DNA from: an uncultured Paracoccaceae bacterium
Lineage (GTDB): Bacteria; Pseudomonadota; Alphaproteobacteria; Rhodobacterales; Rhodobacteraceae
DNA length: 64,000 bases
Assembly (NCBI GenBank): GCA_947494675.1
Contig: CANLVP010000003.1
Span: 297,791-361,790 of the forward strand
Reading direction: 5' to 3'
Within the stretch, counting starts at the first letter, position 1. The number at the start of each line of letters is the position of its first letter. This document shows positions 36,479 through 46,416 of this stretch, one piece after another. Below the pieces are notes generated by a model, which saw only the letters and a list, made by a program, of their open reading frames with translations, was not told the DNA's origin and did not search any database. A program made the translations under genes and the position numbers.

Positions 36479-37672
36479 ATGAACATCCACGAATATCAGG
36501 CCAAGGCCCTACTGAAGTCCTTTGGCGCGCCGGTCAGCGACGGTCGCCCGGTTTTGCGCGCCGAAGAAGCCAAGACTGCGGCAGGCGAACTTGATGGCCC
36601 GCTTTGGGTGGTCAAGGCGCAAATCCACGCAGGTGGCCGCGGCAAAGGCAAGTTCAAAGAGGCCGACGCAGGCGATGCGGGCGGTGTGCGCCTGACCAAA
36701 TCGGTGGAAGAGGCCGCGCAAGAGGCCAAAAAGATGCTGGGCCGCACGCTGGTGACCCACCAGACCGGCCCTGCGGGCAAGCAAGTCAACCGCATCTATA
36801 TCGAAGACGGCTCTGGCATCGAAACAGAGATGTATCTTGCGCTGCTCGTGGATCGTCAGACCAGCCGCATCGGCTTTGTCTGCTCTACCGAGGGCGGGAT
36901 GGACATTGAAGAGGTCGCGGCAAGCACCCCTGAAAAGATCCTGAACTTCACCGTGGACCCTGCCACGGGCTACCAGCCCTATCACGGTCGCCGCGTCGCC
37001 TTTGCGCTGGGTCTGACAGGCAATCAGGTTAAGCAATGCGTCAAGCTGATGGGCATTTTGTATAAAGCCTTCACCGACAAAGACATGGAGATGCTTGAGA
37101 TTAACCCCCTGATCGTCACCGATGGGGGTGATCTGAAAGTGCTGGATGCCAAGGTCAGCTTTGACGGCAACGCGGTTTATCGCCACCAGGACGTGGCCGC
37201 CCTGCGGGATGAGACCGAGGAAGACCCCAAGGAACTCGCCGCGTCGAAATACGACCTTAACTATATCGCGCTGGACGGCGAGATTGGCTGCATGGTCAAC
37301 GGTGCGGGTCTTGCGATGGCCACAATGGACATCATCAAGCTTTACGGGGCCGAGCCTGCGAACTTCCTCGATGTGGGCGGCGGTGCGACCAAGGAAAAAG
37401 TGACCGAAGCGTTCAAGATCATCACATCTGACCCCAACGTCAAAGGCATCCTTGTGAACATCTTCGGCGGCATCATGCGCTGCGACGTCATCGCCGAAGG
37501 CGTGGTCGCTGCGGTGAAAGAAGTTGGCCTGAAAGTGCCTCTGGTTGTTCGTCTAGAAGGCACAAACGTCGAAGCGGGCAAGGACATCATCAACAATTCC
37601 GACGTTGATGTCATCGCCGCTGACGACCTGAAAGACGGTGCCCAGAAGATCGTGAAGGCGGTCAAGGGGTAG
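36479..37672 (+). CDS. sucC: Succinyl-CoA ligase (ADP-forming) beta subunit
   Basis: With SucD it converts succinyl-CoA to succinate with substrate-level ATP formation. The 397-residue ATP-grasp protein begins [19 protein letters not shown] and has [32 protein letters not shown] and [20 protein letters not shown] precedes the ATG at 36479. It heads the suc operon but is separated from sucD by about 2.6 kb holding four or more unrelated genes, instead of the usual direct overlap. Confidence 0.96.
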   Translation: MNIHEYQAKALLKSFGAPVSDGRPVLRAEEAKTAAGELDGPLWVVKAQIHAGGRGKGKFKEADAGDAGGVRLTKSVEEAAQEAKKMLGRTLVTHQTGPAGKQVNRIYIEDGSGIETEMYLALLVDRQTSRIGFVCSTEGGMDIEEVAASTPEKILNFTVDPATGYQPYHGRRVAFALGLTGNQVKQCVKLMGILYKAFTDKDMEMLEINPLIVTDGGDLKVLDAKVSFDGNAVYRHQDVAALRDETEEDPKELAASKYDLNYIALDGEIGCMVNGAGLAMATMDIIKLYGAEPANFLDVGGGATKEKVTEAFKIITSDPNVKGILVNIFGGIMRCDVIAEGVVAAVKEVGLKVPLVVRLEGTNVEAGKDIINNSDVDVIAADDLKDGAQKIVKAVKG

Positions 37673-37676
37673 GTCT

Positions 37677-38363
37677 GTGTTCTGGCGGTTGACCACTGTT
37701 GTATCCCTGTCCGCCTGTTCGGCTTGCGGCGCGGTTTCCGACAACGGAAACCAGCCGACCCATCAGGAGCGGATCGCGGACGCGTGGGCCTCAGAACTTC
37801 CATTTGTGGAAGCCGCCAGCGCCGCCAGCGCAGAATTTGCAGTCGAGACGTTCTTTGATGCATGTGTAATGAACGCGCGTGACGACCAAGGCACAAAACG
37901 CGCGTTTGACGCGCGCGGCTTTGATATCGTCAGAATTGAAAGTGAGATTGGCGTTGGCGATTTTCGCAAGGTTTCAACTACTTACAGAACACCAGAAATC
38001 GATCACCAGCGCGTCTTCTTCGGCATCACCAGCCACACAGACATCAGTCCTAGCACCTTTTGGGTCTGCGAGGTCAGCTTAGACCTTTCAAACCCAGAAG
38101 CCCTTACGTCAGAGTTGATCGTTCAAATGGCGCCGCAAGCGTGGCAACTGGCAGAGCCAAAAAGCGATAAGTCCGGTCGACTTGTCAGCCCGGCTAATCT
38201 GGGAGGCGGTTCCTATTCTATTCGACTTCCCAGCCTTGAACTCCATGACACACCAGAGCGTGCAAATCATGGTGGCTGCGGTGATCTTGACGCGTGCAAG
38301 TCTTGGTCGATGGCAAAACTCAGTTTCAGTGTTTTGCCTGAAACGGGAGGCAGCGCACCATGA
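37677..38363 (+). CDS. Putative exported lipoprotein inserted after sucC
   Basis: This 228-residue protein of unknown function has a short N-terminal hydrophobic stretch ending [10 protein letters not shown], which could be a lipobox with Cys14 or Cys17. Later stretches are [28 protein letters not shown] and a C-terminal [12 protein letters not shown] with paired cysteines. The start is a GTG at 37677, four bases after the sucC stop, so translation relies on coupling or on the GGGG upstream. Its codons are more A/T-rich than those of the flanking suc genes, suggesting acquired DNA. Confidence 0.6.
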   Translation: MFWRLTTVVSLSACSACGAVSDNGNQPTHQERIADAWASELPFVEAASAASAEFAVETFFDACVMNARDDQGTKRAFDARGFDIVRIESEIGVGDFRKVSTTYRTPEIDHQRVFFGITSHTDISPSTFWVCEVSLDLSNPEALTSELIVQMAPQAWQLAEPKSDKSGRLVSPANLGGGSYSIRLPSLELHDTPERANHGGCGDLDACKSWSMAKLSFSVLPETGGSAP

Positions 38364-38543
38364 TTGCCGAAGTTTCAGACGTGAATGCGATCACTGTGCG
38401 TCTTTGCGGAGTGAAATCTGCCGCGCCCCGAAAAGATCACATTTTAGACAAATCAGAGCTTCATCCAGATGCGATCACTACATCAAGGGCATTCCAAGTT
38501 GTGCGGGATGACCTTTGTGCAAATGCGCCAAAGGATGAATGTT

Positions 38544-38753
38544 ATGAAAAAGATCGCTCTGTCACTGTTTGCCGCCGCAACCCTGTCCGCCTGTATGGGC
38601 ACGACAAACGGCGCACCCGTCATGCAGACCGAGGTTATCTCGACCTCCGGGTCCGGCGTCACAGCCGGTTGTGCCAGCGTTCATATGCGGACCACCAACG
38701 GTCTGCCGATGCGTTGCGGCCCACAAACGGTCAAGCCTTACACCTTCCAGTAA
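38544..38753 (+). CDS. Small lipoprotein A with RCGPQ motif
   Basis: This 69-residue lipoprotein has signal MKKIALSLFAAATLSAC and lipobox LSAC (Cys17). The mature part ends in TTNGLPMRCGPQTVKPYTFQ, shared with the next small gene. AAAGGA lies about 9 bases upstream of the ATG at 38544. It lies in the sucC-sucD insertion. Probably anchored in the outer membrane; function unknown. Confidence 0.72.
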   Translation: MKKIALSLFAAATLSACMGTTNGAPVMQTEVISTSGSGVTAGCASVHMRTTNGLPMRCGPQTVKPYTFQ

Positions 38754-38972
38754 GGCCGGGTCACCTTTCGGCATCGCCCCGCGGTGCCCAAACAGGCAAA
38801 GACTTGCCCAGACGTGCCTTAACGTCTCGGCAAGGCTTTGCCATGCTATTGCCATACGACTTCCATCATCTCGCCTATGGAACTTGTGATGTAGATGACA
38901 TCGCAACCGCGTCCGCTGGCCTGTTCTGGGGGGCAGGACGCCCTGACATTGAACAGTCAAAGGACCAAACAG

Positions 38973-39161
38973 ATGATGAAATACGCTCTTCTCACCACCG
39001 CCGCACTCGCACTTTCGGGCTGCCTGGAAAGCTCCAACTCCGCGTCGGTGGCACGTCTGGACACCCTGTCGTCCAGCTGCGGCAACCCCAATATGCAAAC
39101 GCTAAACGGTCTGCCAATGCGCTGCGGCCCTCAGGTCGCCTCGCCCTACACGTTCAAGTAA
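38973..39161 (+). CDS. Small lipoprotein B with RCGPQ motif
   Basis: This 62-residue lipoprotein has signal MMKYALLTTAALALSGC and lipobox LSGC (Cys17). Its C-terminus LNGLPMRCGPQVASPYTFK closely matches that of lipoprotein A, while the middle differs. The two are therefore diverged paralogues of a short secreted family with invariant Cys. AAAGGA precedes the start. It ends 58 bases before the sulfotransferase-like gene. Confidence 0.72.
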   Translation: MMKYALLTTAALALSGCLESSNSASVARLDTLSSSCGNPNMQTLNGLPMRCGPQVASPYTFK

Positions 39162-39219
39162 CACCTTTCGGCGCGGCGCTTGCCGCCGCGCCGCTTCCGC
39201 GCATCCATGAGGTGCGCGC

Positions 39220-40203
39220 ATGAGGGCGATTGTCCACATCGGGATGCCCAAGACGGGCAGCAGCAGCATTCAGGATTTCCTCCACCTAAATGCAGACGCG
39301 CTTGCGGACCAAGGATTTTGTTATCGCAGGTTCGACCCTGCGGACATCTGTCAGCGCGAATATTTATCGGTTGTTTTCCAAGCGACGGGGCGCAATTTCG
39401 ACGACCCGGTCCAGATGGTCGCCTCCAAAATGCGCACCCCAGACGACGTCACACGCCGCGCAGCAGATTTGGACCGCTGGATCGCCACGCAAATCGCCGA
39501 GTCAAATGCCGACGTCTGGGTGATATCAAACGAATTTCTATCGTCTGTGATCATGAGGCTTGACGGCCAAGCCGCCGTGCACGAATGGCTCAGCGCGCGC
39601 TTTAGTGATGTGCGCTACGTGATCTATCTGCGCAGTCAGGACACATGGACCGTTAGCATGTACTCGCAACGGTTGCGCGACGGCTTTGACGACAGTTTTG
39701 CTGACTACCTCGCCCAGACCAAACCGCGAAACTATGCAAAGCTGAGCAGGCACTGGGCCCGCACGGTGGGCGCCAAAAACTTTGAGGTGAGGCTATTTGA
39801 CCGGGCCGCGCTGAAAGACGGCGACCTGATTGCAGATTTTTCCGCCGTGGCAGGGATCAACCCGAACGGACTTGCCCGCCCCCCATCCATCAATCAGAGC
39901 TATACGCGCCGGTGCGCCCGCGCGGTACGCGCGCTGAATGCCGTGGTAGGCCGGGTTGTGCCGCGTCACAGCGCACTTAGCCGCGCGATCCGCAAAACGG
40001 GCCGGACGCTGGCAGAAGCGACGCTCAACACCGGACCCGCGCTCACACTCTCGCCAGAGCAACGCGCGACCTTGCTGGCACCGGTTGCCAAATCAAATGA
40101 GGCTGTGCGCAAGCGCTGGTTTTCGGACCGCCCGACACTTTTTGACACAACACCCACTCAACACGCGCAGGCAGGCAACCTTGCCTCAAGCGCACTACGC
40201 TAA
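39220..40203 (+). CDS. Sulfotransferase-like protein inserted before sucD
   Basis: This 327-residue predicted cytoplasmic protein has the PAPS-binding loop VHIGMPKTGSSSIQDFL at its N-terminus. A second family stretch, RYVIYLRSQDTWTVSMYSQRL, resembles the 3'-phosphate-binding region (R and S). It probably transfers sulfate from PAPS to a saccharide or other acceptor. It ends 48 bases before sucD. Its presence in a TCA operon is unexpected, and the acceptor is unknown. Confidence 0.75.
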   Translation: MRAIVHIGMPKTGSSSIQDFLHLNADALADQGFCYRRFDPADICQREYLSVVFQATGRNFDDPVQMVASKMRTPDDVTRRAADLDRWIATQIAESNADVWVISNEFLSSVIMRLDGQAAVHEWLSARFSDVRYVIYLRSQDTWTVSMYSQRLRDGFDDSFADYLAQTKPRNYAKLSRHWARTVGAKNFEVRLFDRAALKDGDLIADFSAVAGINPNGLARPPSINQSYTRRCARAVRALNAVVGRVVPRHSALSRAIRKTGRTLAEATLNTGPALTLSPEQRATLLAPVAKSNEAVRKRWFSDRPTLFDTTPTQHAQAGNLASSALR

Positions 40204-40251
40204 CGCAGATGCGTGCAAATCACGCGCCACACTGACCAATAAGGGAACATC

Positions 40252-41133
40252 ATGGCCATTCTCGTCGACAAAAATACCAAAGTCATTTGCCAAGGGCTCA
40301 CCGGCTCGCAGGGCACGTTCCACTCTGAGCAGGCGATTGCCTACGGCACGCAAATGGTCGGCGGTGTGACCCCCGGCAAGGGCGGCCAGACCCATCTGGA
40401 CCTGCCGATCTTCAACTCCGTCCACGAAGCCAAGGCCGTGACAGAAGCCAACGCCAGCGTGATCTACGTCCCGCCCCCCTTTGCGGCAGATTCGATCCTT
40501 GAAGCGATCGACGCCGAGATGGAGCTGATCATCTGCATCACCGAAGGCATTCCGGTTCTGGACATGATGCGCGTCAAACGCGCGCTCGAAGGGTCTGCCA
40601 GCCGTCTGATCGGCCCAAACTGCCCCGGCATCATCACGCCTGACGCCTGCAAGATCGGCATCATGCCCGGCCATATCCACAAGCGTGGGTCGGTTGGTGT
40701 TGTGTCCCGCTCCGGCACGCTAACTTATGAGGCGGTCAAACAGACATCCGACAGTGGCCTTGGCCAGTCGACCGCTGTCGGTATCGGCGGCGACCCGATC
40801 AAAGGCACCGAGCATATCGATGTGCTCGACATGTTCCTCGATGATGATGAGACACATTCGATGATCATGATCGGTGAGATCGGTGGCTCTGCCGAGGAAG
40901 AAGCTGCCGAGTTCCTGACCGCACAAAAGAAAAAGGGCCGCTGGAAGCCGACCGCTGGCTTCATCGCGGGCCGCACAGCCCCTCCGGGCCGCCGCATGGG
41001 TCATGCCGGTGCGATTGTCGCCGGCGGCAAGGGCGACGCCGAAAGCAAAATCGAAGCGATGAAATCCGCTGGCATCGTGGTCGCCGACAGCCCCGCCACG
41101 TTGGGCGAGGCTGTTTTGGAAGCGATTGGCTAG
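40252..41133 (+). CDS. sucD: Succinyl-CoA ligase (ADP-forming) alpha subunit
   Basis: This 293-residue partner of SucC begins [21 protein letters not shown] and has the CoA-binding loop [10 protein letters not shown] and IGPNCPGII. The phosphohistidine loop is [21 protein letters not shown] precedes the ATG. It follows the sulfotransferase-like gene rather than sucC. A repeat-rich 76-base gap separates it from sucA. Confidence 0.96.
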   Translation: MAILVDKNTKVICQGLTGSQGTFHSEQAIAYGTQMVGGVTPGKGGQTHLDLPIFNSVHEAKAVTEANASVIYVPPPFAADSILEAIDAEMELIICITEGIPVLDMMRVKRALEGSASRLIGPNCPGIITPDACKIGIMPGHIHKRGSVGVVSRSGTLTYEAVKQTSDSGLGQSTAVGIGGDPIKGTEHIDVLDMFLDDDETHSMIMIGEIGGSAEEEAAEFLTAQKKKGRWKPTAGFIAGRTAPPGRRMGHAGAIVAGGKGDAESKIEAMKSAGIVVADSPATLGEAVLEAIG

Positions 41134-41140
41134 GACAACG

Positions 41141-41195
41141 TAGGGTGGGCAATTTGCCCACCTCCCCCTGCACGGTGGGCAGATTGCCCACCCTA
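41141..41195. repeat. Two inverted REP-like palindromes between sucD and sucA
   Basis: TAGGGTGGGCAATTTGCCC(ACC) at 41141-41162 and its near-exact reverse complement at 41174-41195 flank an 11-base spacer. Each copy is itself palindromic, and together they form a long hairpin with one mismatch in 22 bp. A third copy follows lpd. It could stabilise or partly terminate the sucCD transcript before sucA. Confidence 0.75.
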
Positions 41196-41209
41196 CTATA
41201 GGTGAAAAC

Positions 41210-44164
41210 ATGAACGACCATTCCCCCAACGACGTCTTTCACGCCTCCTCTTTTATGCAGGGGCACAACGCAGAATACGTAGAACAGCTTTACGCCCGCT
41301 ACGCCGATAACCCCGGCGCGGTCGATGAAAGCTGGCAGGCCTTTTTCCGGTCGCTGGGCGATGCCCCTGCGGATGCCAAGGCAGAGGCCGCTGGCCCCTC
41401 TTGGGCGCGCACCGATTGGCCGCCCGTGCCAAACGACGACCTGACAGCAGCCCTTGATGGGCAATGGCCTGCCGAACCCGAAGCCGCTGGCAAAAAGATC
41501 AAGGAAAAAGCCGCCGAAAAGGGCGTCTCGCTTGACGAAAGCCAGGTCCGCGCCGCCGTACTCGACAGCATCCGCGCGCTGATGATCATCCGCGCCTACC
41601 GGATCCGCGGCCACCTGATCGCAGAGCTTGACCCGCTGGGAATGCGGGCCAACACGCCGCACCCCGAACTTGATCCCGCATCCTACGGCTTTACCGCCGC
41701 CGACATGGACCGCCCGATTTTCATCGACAACGTGTTGGGTCTTGAGGTCGCGACGATGAACGAGATTATCGCCATCGTGAAACGCACCTATTGCGGCACC
41801 TTCGCGCTGCAATACATGCACATCTCCAACCCTGAAGAGGCTGGCTGGCTGAAGGAACGGATCGAGGGTCTGGGCAAGGAAATCAGCTTTACCCAGAACG
41901 GCCGTAAGGCGATCCTGAACAGCCTTGTCGAGGCTGAGGGCTTTGAGAAATTCCTGCATGTGAAATACATGGGCACCAAGCGTTTCGGCCTTGATGGTGG
42001 CGAGGCGCTGATCCCCGCGATGGAACAGATCATCAAACGCGGCGGCCAGCTTGGGCTTGAGGATATCGTGATCGGCATGCCGCACCGGGGCCGTCTGTCC
42101 GTGCTCGCCAATGTGATGGAAAAGCCTTACCGCGCGATCTTTAACGAATTTCAAGGCGGCAGCTTTAAGCCCGAGGATGTGGATGGCTCCGGCGATGTGA
42201 AATATCACCTCGGCGCCTCTTCTGACCGGACGTTTGACGACAACACCGTGCACCTCAGCCTGACCGCCAACCCCAGCCACCTTGAGGCGGTAAACCCCGT
42301 CGTGCTGGGCAAGGTCCGCGCGAAACAGGACCAGAAGAAGGACGAGGACCGCACAAAGGTCATGGCGATCCTGCTGCACGGCGATGCGGCCTTTGCAGGC
42401 CAAGGCGTTGTGGCCGAAGGCTTTGGCCTGTCCGGCCTCAAGGGCCACAAAACCGGCGGCACGATGCATATCGTGGTCAACAACCAGATCGGTTTTACCA
42501 CAGCACCGCACTTCAGCCGCTCATCCCCCTACCCCACAGACATCGCGCTGATGGTCGAGGCGCCGATCTTCCACGTCAACGGCGATGACCCAGAGGCGGT
42601 TGTGCACGCCGCCCGCGTGGCGACCGAGTTCCGCCAGAAGTTCCACAAAGACGTGGTGCTCGACATCATTTGCTACCGCCGCTTTGGTCACAACGAAGGC
42701 GATGAGCCGATGTTCACCAACCCGGTGATGTATAAAAAGATCAAGACGCACAAAACCACGCTCACGCTTTATACCGAACGCCTTGTGCGTGACGGGCTGA
42801 TCCCCGAGGGCGAGATCGAGGATATGAAAGCCGCGTTTCAGGCCTATCTGAACGAGGAATTTGACGCGGGCAAAAACTACAAACCCAACAAGGCCGATTG
42901 GTTGGACGGGCGCTGGTCACACCTCGACAAGAACGACGCCGATTATCAGCGCGGCCAGACCGCGATCAAGCCAGAGACGATGGCCGAGATCGGTCAAGCG
43001 CTGACAACTGCGCCCGATAACTTCAAGATCCACCGCACCGTGTCGCGTCTGCTTGAAACCAAAAAGGCGATGTTCGAAAGCGGCGAAGGGTTTGACTGGG
43101 CCACCGGTGAAGCGCTGGCCTTTGGATCGCTCGCGACCGAGGGCTACCCTGTGCGCCTGTCCGGTCAGGACTGCACACGCGGCACGTTCAGCCACCGGCA
43201 TTCGGCGCTGATCAATCAGGACGACGAAACCCGCTACTACCCGCTCAACAACATCCGCGATGGCCAAGCGCAATACGAAGTCATCGACAGCATGTTGTCG
43301 GAATACGCGGTACTGGGTTTCGAATACGGCTATTCACTTGCCGAACCCAATGCGCTGGTCATGTGGGAAGCGCAGTTTGGCGATTTTGCCAACGGCGCGC
43401 AGATCATGTTCGACCAGTTCATCAGCTCGGGCGAAAGCAAATGGCTGCGGATGTCCGGCCTCGTTTGCCTCTTGCCACATGGCTACGAGGGGCAAGGCCC
43501 CGAGCACTCCAGCGCGCGTCTGGAACGGTTCCTGACCATGTGTGGCGGTGACAACTGGATCGTCGCCAATTGCACGACGCCCGCGAACTATTTCCACATT
43601 CTGCGCCGTCAGGTGCACCGGGATTTTCGCAAACCGCTGATCCTGATGACGCCCAAGTCGCTGTTGCGCCACAAGATGGCCGTCAGCAAGGCCGAGGAAT
43701 TCCAAACCGGGTCATCCTTCCACCGGGTACTTTGGGATGACGCCCAGCAGGGCAATTCCGACACGAAGCTCAAGCCCGACGACAAGATCAAGCGGGTCGT
43801 GATGTGTTCCGGCAAGGTCTACTATGACCTGCTGGAAAAGCGCGACGAGATGGGCATCGATGACACCTACATCCTGCGGTTTGAACAGTTCTATCCCTTC
43901 CCCGCGCAATCTGCGGTGAACGAATTGCAGCGGTTCAAGAACGCCGAAATGGTCTGGTGTCAGGAAGAACCCAAGAACCAGGGCGCATGGTCCTTCATGG
44001 AACCCAATCTTGAGTGGGTCCTGACCCGCATCAAAGCCAAACACGCACGGCCCGTCTTTGCAGGCCGCGCCGCCGCCGCGTCGCCCGCCACGGGCCTCGC
44101 AAGCCAGCACAAAGCACAACAAGCAGCACTCGTCGCAGACGCGCTGAACATCAAAGGAAACTAA
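41210..44164 (+). CDS. sucA: 2-Oxoglutarate dehydrogenase E1 component
   Basis: This 984-residue thiamine-diphosphate enzyme decarboxylates 2-oxoglutarate and passes the succinyl group to lipoyl-E2. The N-terminal E2-binding peptide begins HASSFMQGHNAEYVEQLYARY. It has GMPHRGRLSVLANVM, the ThDP motif HGDAAFAGQGVVAEGF then VVNNQIGFTT, and C-terminal LPHGYEGQGPEHSSAR. Length is typical. It lies 3 bases upstream of sucB. Confidence 0.96.
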   Translation: MNDHSPNDVFHASSFMQGHNAEYVEQLYARYADNPGAVDESWQAFFRSLGDAPADAKAEAAGPSWARTDWPPVPNDDLTAALDGQWPAEPEAAGKKIKEKAAEKGVSLDESQVRAAVLDSIRALMIIRAYRIRGHLIAELDPLGMRANTPHPELDPASYGFTAADMDRPIFIDNVLGLEVATMNEIIAIVKRTYCGTFALQYMHISNPEEAGWLKERIEGLGKEISFTQNGRKAILNSLVEAEGFEKFLHVKYMGTKRFGLDGGEALIPAMEQIIKRGGQLGLEDIVIGMPHRGRLSVLANVMEKPYRAIFNEFQGGSFKPEDVDGSGDVKYHLGASSDRTFDDNTVHLSLTANPSHLEAVNPVVLGKVRAKQDQKKDEDRTKVMAILLHGDAAFAGQGVVAEGFGLSGLKGHKTGGTMHIVVNNQIGFTTAPHFSRSSPYPTDIALMVEAPIFHVNGDDPEAVVHAARVATEFRQKFHKDVVLDIICYRRFGHNEGDEPMFTNPVMYKKIKTHKTTLTLYTERLVRDGLIPEGEIEDMKAAFQAYLNEEFDAGKNYKPNKADWLDGRWSHLDKNDADYQRGQTAIKPETMAEIGQALTTAPDNFKIHRTVSRLLETKKAMFESGEGFDWATGEALAFGSLATEGYPVRLSGQDCTRGTFSHRHSALINQDDETRYYPLNNIRDGQAQYEVIDSMLSEYAVLGFEYGYSLAEPNALVMWEAQFGDFANGAQIMFDQFISSGESKWLRMSGLVCLLPHGYEGQGPEHSSARLERFLTMCGGDNWIVANCTTPANYFHILRRQVHRDFRKPLILMTPKSLLRHKMAVSKAEEFQTGSSFHRVLWDDAQQGNSDTKLKPDDKIKRVVMCSGKVYYDLLEKRDEMGIDDTYILRFEQFYPFPAQSAVNELQRFKNAEMVWCQEEPKNQGAWSFMEPNLEWVLTRIKAKHARPVFAGRAAAASPATGLASQHKAQQAALVADALNIKGN

Positions 44165-44167
44165 GTC

Positions 44168-45355
44168 ATGAGCACCGAAGTCCGCGTCCCCACCCTTGGC
44201 GAATCCGTCACCGAAGCGACCGTCGCCACATGGTTCAAGCAACCCGGCGATACCGTCGCCGTTGACGAAATGCTCTGCGAGCTTGAGACCGACAAAGTCA
44301 CCGTCGAAGTGCCTAGCCCCGTCGCTGGCACCCTGTCGGAAATCGTCGCCGCCGAAGGCGACACCGTTGGGGTAGATGCCCTGTTGGCGCAGATCGCCGC
44401 TGGCGACGCGGCCCCCGCACCTGCCGCCAAGAAAGAAGAGCCCAAGGCCGAAGCGGCCCCTGCCCCTGCGGCAGCGGCCAAAGACGTCGAAGACGCGCCA
44501 TCCGCGAAAAAGCTGATGGCTGAAAACAACCTCACGGACGTGCAAGGCACCGGCAAAGATGGCCGCGTGATGAAAGAGGATGTGCTGAACGCCCTCGCCT
44601 CACCCGCGCCCGCAGCGGCTGCGGCCCCGCGTGCACCCGTCGCTGCCGATCAGGCCGCGCGCGAGGAACGGGTGAAGATGACCCGCCTGCGCCAGACCAT
44701 CGCCAAGCGCCTGAAAGACAGCCAGAACACCGCCGCGATGCTGACCACCTACAATGAGGTCGACATGACCGAGGTCATGGCATTGCGCAATGAATACAAG
44801 GACTTGTTCCTCAAAAAGCACGGCGTAAAGCTGGGCTTTATGTCCTTCTTCACCAAGGCCTGCGTGCATGCCCTGCGCGAAGTGCCAGAGGTCAACGCCG
44901 AGATTGACGGCACCGACATCGTCTACAAGAACTATGTCAATATGGGCATCGCGGCTGGCACGCCCACCGGTCTCGTGGTCCCCGTGATCAACGACGCCGA
45001 CCAGATGTCTTTCGCCACCATCGAAAAAGCGATTGCCGAAAAAGGCGCAAAGGCCCGCGACGGTAAGCTCTCCATGGCGGAAATGCAGGGCGGCACCTTC
45101 ACCATCTCAAACGGTGGTGTCTACGGCTCGCTCATGTCCTCGCCCATCCTGAACCCACCGCAGTCGGGCATCCTTGGCATGCACAAAATCCAGGACCGCC
45201 CCATGGCGATCAACGGTGAAGTCGTCATCCGCCCGATGATGTATCTGGCCCTGTCCTATGATCACCGGATCGTTGATGGCAAAGGCGCTGTGACGTTCTT
45301 GGTTCGCGTCAAAGAAGCGCTGGAAGACCCCCGCCGGTTGCTGATGGATTTGTAA
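44168..45355 (+). CDS. sucB: Dihydrolipoyl succinyltransferase (2-oxoglutarate dehydrogenase E2)
   Basis: This 395-residue E2 has one N-terminal lipoyl domain with Lys43 in [12 protein letters not shown], then an Ala/Pro/Glu-rich linker. The peripheral-subunit-binding domain ([13 protein letters not shown]) follows, then the catalytic domain ending [20 protein letters not shown] with the HxxxDG motif. It makes succinyl-CoA and forms the core of the complex. It follows sucA by 3 bases. Two extra genes separate it from lpd. Confidence 0.96.
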   Translation: MSTEVRVPTLGESVTEATVATWFKQPGDTVAVDEMLCELETDKVTVEVPSPVAGTLSEIVAAEGDTVGVDALLAQIAAGDAAPAPAAKKEEPKAEAAPAPAAAAKDVEDAPSAKKLMAENNLTDVQGTGKDGRVMKEDVLNALASPAPAAAAAPRAPVAADQAAREERVKMTRLRQTIAKRLKDSQNTAAMLTTYNEVDMTEVMALRNEYKDLFLKKHGVKLGFMSFFTKACVHALREVPEVNAEIDGTDIVYKNYVNMGIAAGTPTGLVVPVINDADQMSFATIEKAIAEKGAKARDGKLSMAEMQGGTFTISNGGVYGSLMSSPILNPPQSGILGMHKIQDRPMAINGEVVIRPMMYLALSYDHRIVDGKGAVTFLVRVKEALEDPRRLLMDL

Positions 45356-45376
45356 CTGGTTCCGGGAGCCATCGCG

Positions 45377-45892
45377 ATGAAGAACCCTTTTGTGTCCCAT
45401 GGCCTGTCCGGTCACACGATACAGACGCTTCAGGTACATGGTGTTGTGCCGGTGATAGCATCGTACACGCCAAAAGAACCTAAGACGCCAAAGGAAAGGC
45501 GCGCAATGCGCGCCGAAGCCTTGGTCTCGTTTGCTGTGCTATGCACAATCGTTTTTATTCTGTTATCGACAGACAACTTTTTGCTTTTCGCGGGCGCGGC
45601 AGTGGTGAACTTTTTGTTGATGACCTACTGGAAAAACCTTGCTCATGTGTTCTTTGACTTTCAACTGACGCGTTTGCGTCTGCGCTTGCTACCGCTCATA
45701 CTCACCGTAGCAATTTTGGGACTATTCGTGATCGGGCAGCTTACGTTGTTCAATGCCGGCGTCATTATGGCGATGAATGCTATTCCAACGTTCTGGGCGC
45801 TTTGGATTGCATTGCGTCATCCGGACATCGTGATTCAACGTCGCGAAGCAATTCGTAAATTCTTGGCCCTCAACAACAGCGCCATAAAATGA
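45377..45892 (+). CDS. Membrane protein of unknown function between sucB and lpd
   Basis: This 171-residue protein has a short hydrophilic N-terminal region (YTPKEPKTPKERRAMRAEA) and four hydrophobic segments. These include LVSFAVLCTIVFILLST, LLFAGAAVVNFLLM and LILTVAILGLFVIGQ. It ends in a basic tail (RREAIRKFLAL). No family was recognised. It is only 21 bases after sucB and overlaps the MAPEG gene by ATGA, so the pair is cotranscribed. Codon use is more A/T-rich than in sucB, suggesting later insertion. Confidence 0.65.
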   Translation: MKNPFVSHGLSGHTIQTLQVHGVVPVIASYTPKEPKTPKERRAMRAEALVSFAVLCTIVFILLSTDNFLLFAGAAVVNFLLMTYWKNLAHVFFDFQLTRLRLRLLPLILTVAILGLFVIGQLTLFNAGVIMAMNAIPTFWALWIALRHPDIVIQRREAIRKFLALNNSAIK

Positions 45893-46299
45893 CCCCCGAA
45901 CTTACCGCCCTCGCCCTCGCCATTCTGTTGCAAGCGGCGCAGTTTTGCTTGATGGCCGTTCCGGCGAACCTTGAGTTAGGTCCTGGCAAGACGCTCAGCC
46001 CGCGTGATCCTGATCGCCTTGGCAAACCAATCCTCGATCAGGTTTCAACCAAAACCGGTCGTTTGATCCGTGCAATGAACAACCATTTTGAGGCGTTGAT
46101 CCTGTTCACGGCGACGGTCGCTGTGATCAGTCTTGCGGACAAGAACACCGGCTTTTCGGCGATCTGCGCCTATACCTATCTGGGCGCTCGCGTCCTGTAC
46201 GTCCCTGCTTATTATTTCGGTTTGACGCCTTGGCGTTCGCTGATCTGGTTTGTCGGGTTTTCCGCCACCATGCTGATGCTACTGTCAGCATTCATATGA
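45889..46299 (+). CDS. MAPEG-family membrane protein
   Basis: This 136-residue protein has four membrane segments and the MAPEG-type stretches GRLIRAMNNHFEALILFTA and YLGARVLYVPAYYFGLTPWRSLIWF. Family members include glutathione-dependent membrane enzymes, but bacterial MAPEG proteins are mostly uncharacterised. Its start overlaps the upstream membrane protein by ATGA. It lies 117 bases before lpd. A glutathione-related role is possible but not shown. Confidence 0.78.
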   Translation: MTPELTALALAILLQAAQFCLMAVPANLELGPGKTLSPRDPDRLGKPILDQVSTKTGRLIRAMNNHFEALILFTATVAVISLADKNTGFSAICAYTYLGARVLYVPAYYFGLTPWRSLIWFVGFSATMLMLLSAFI

Positions 46300-46416
46300 T
46301 CGCGCAGGCACCGTACGGTTAACGCGCAATAGGACTTTGGGCTGCATTGTATGTTGCCGGGTTCTGCATAGGTTGTGCATAGTTTCTGCATTGCCGATTT
46401 CACGAAGGAGAGGCCC

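Noticed and set aside
38360-39223. A 287-codon frame across the two small lipoprotein genes taken as one gene
   Set aside because: Most of it overlaps two better-supported lipoprotein genes in another frame, and its later part has no protein-like features. Only its first section is kept as a finding.
40961-42511. A 516-codon open frame on the minus strand opposite sucD and sucA
   Set aside because: It runs across two certain genes and the REP-like repeats, has no ribosome site and no recognisable domain.
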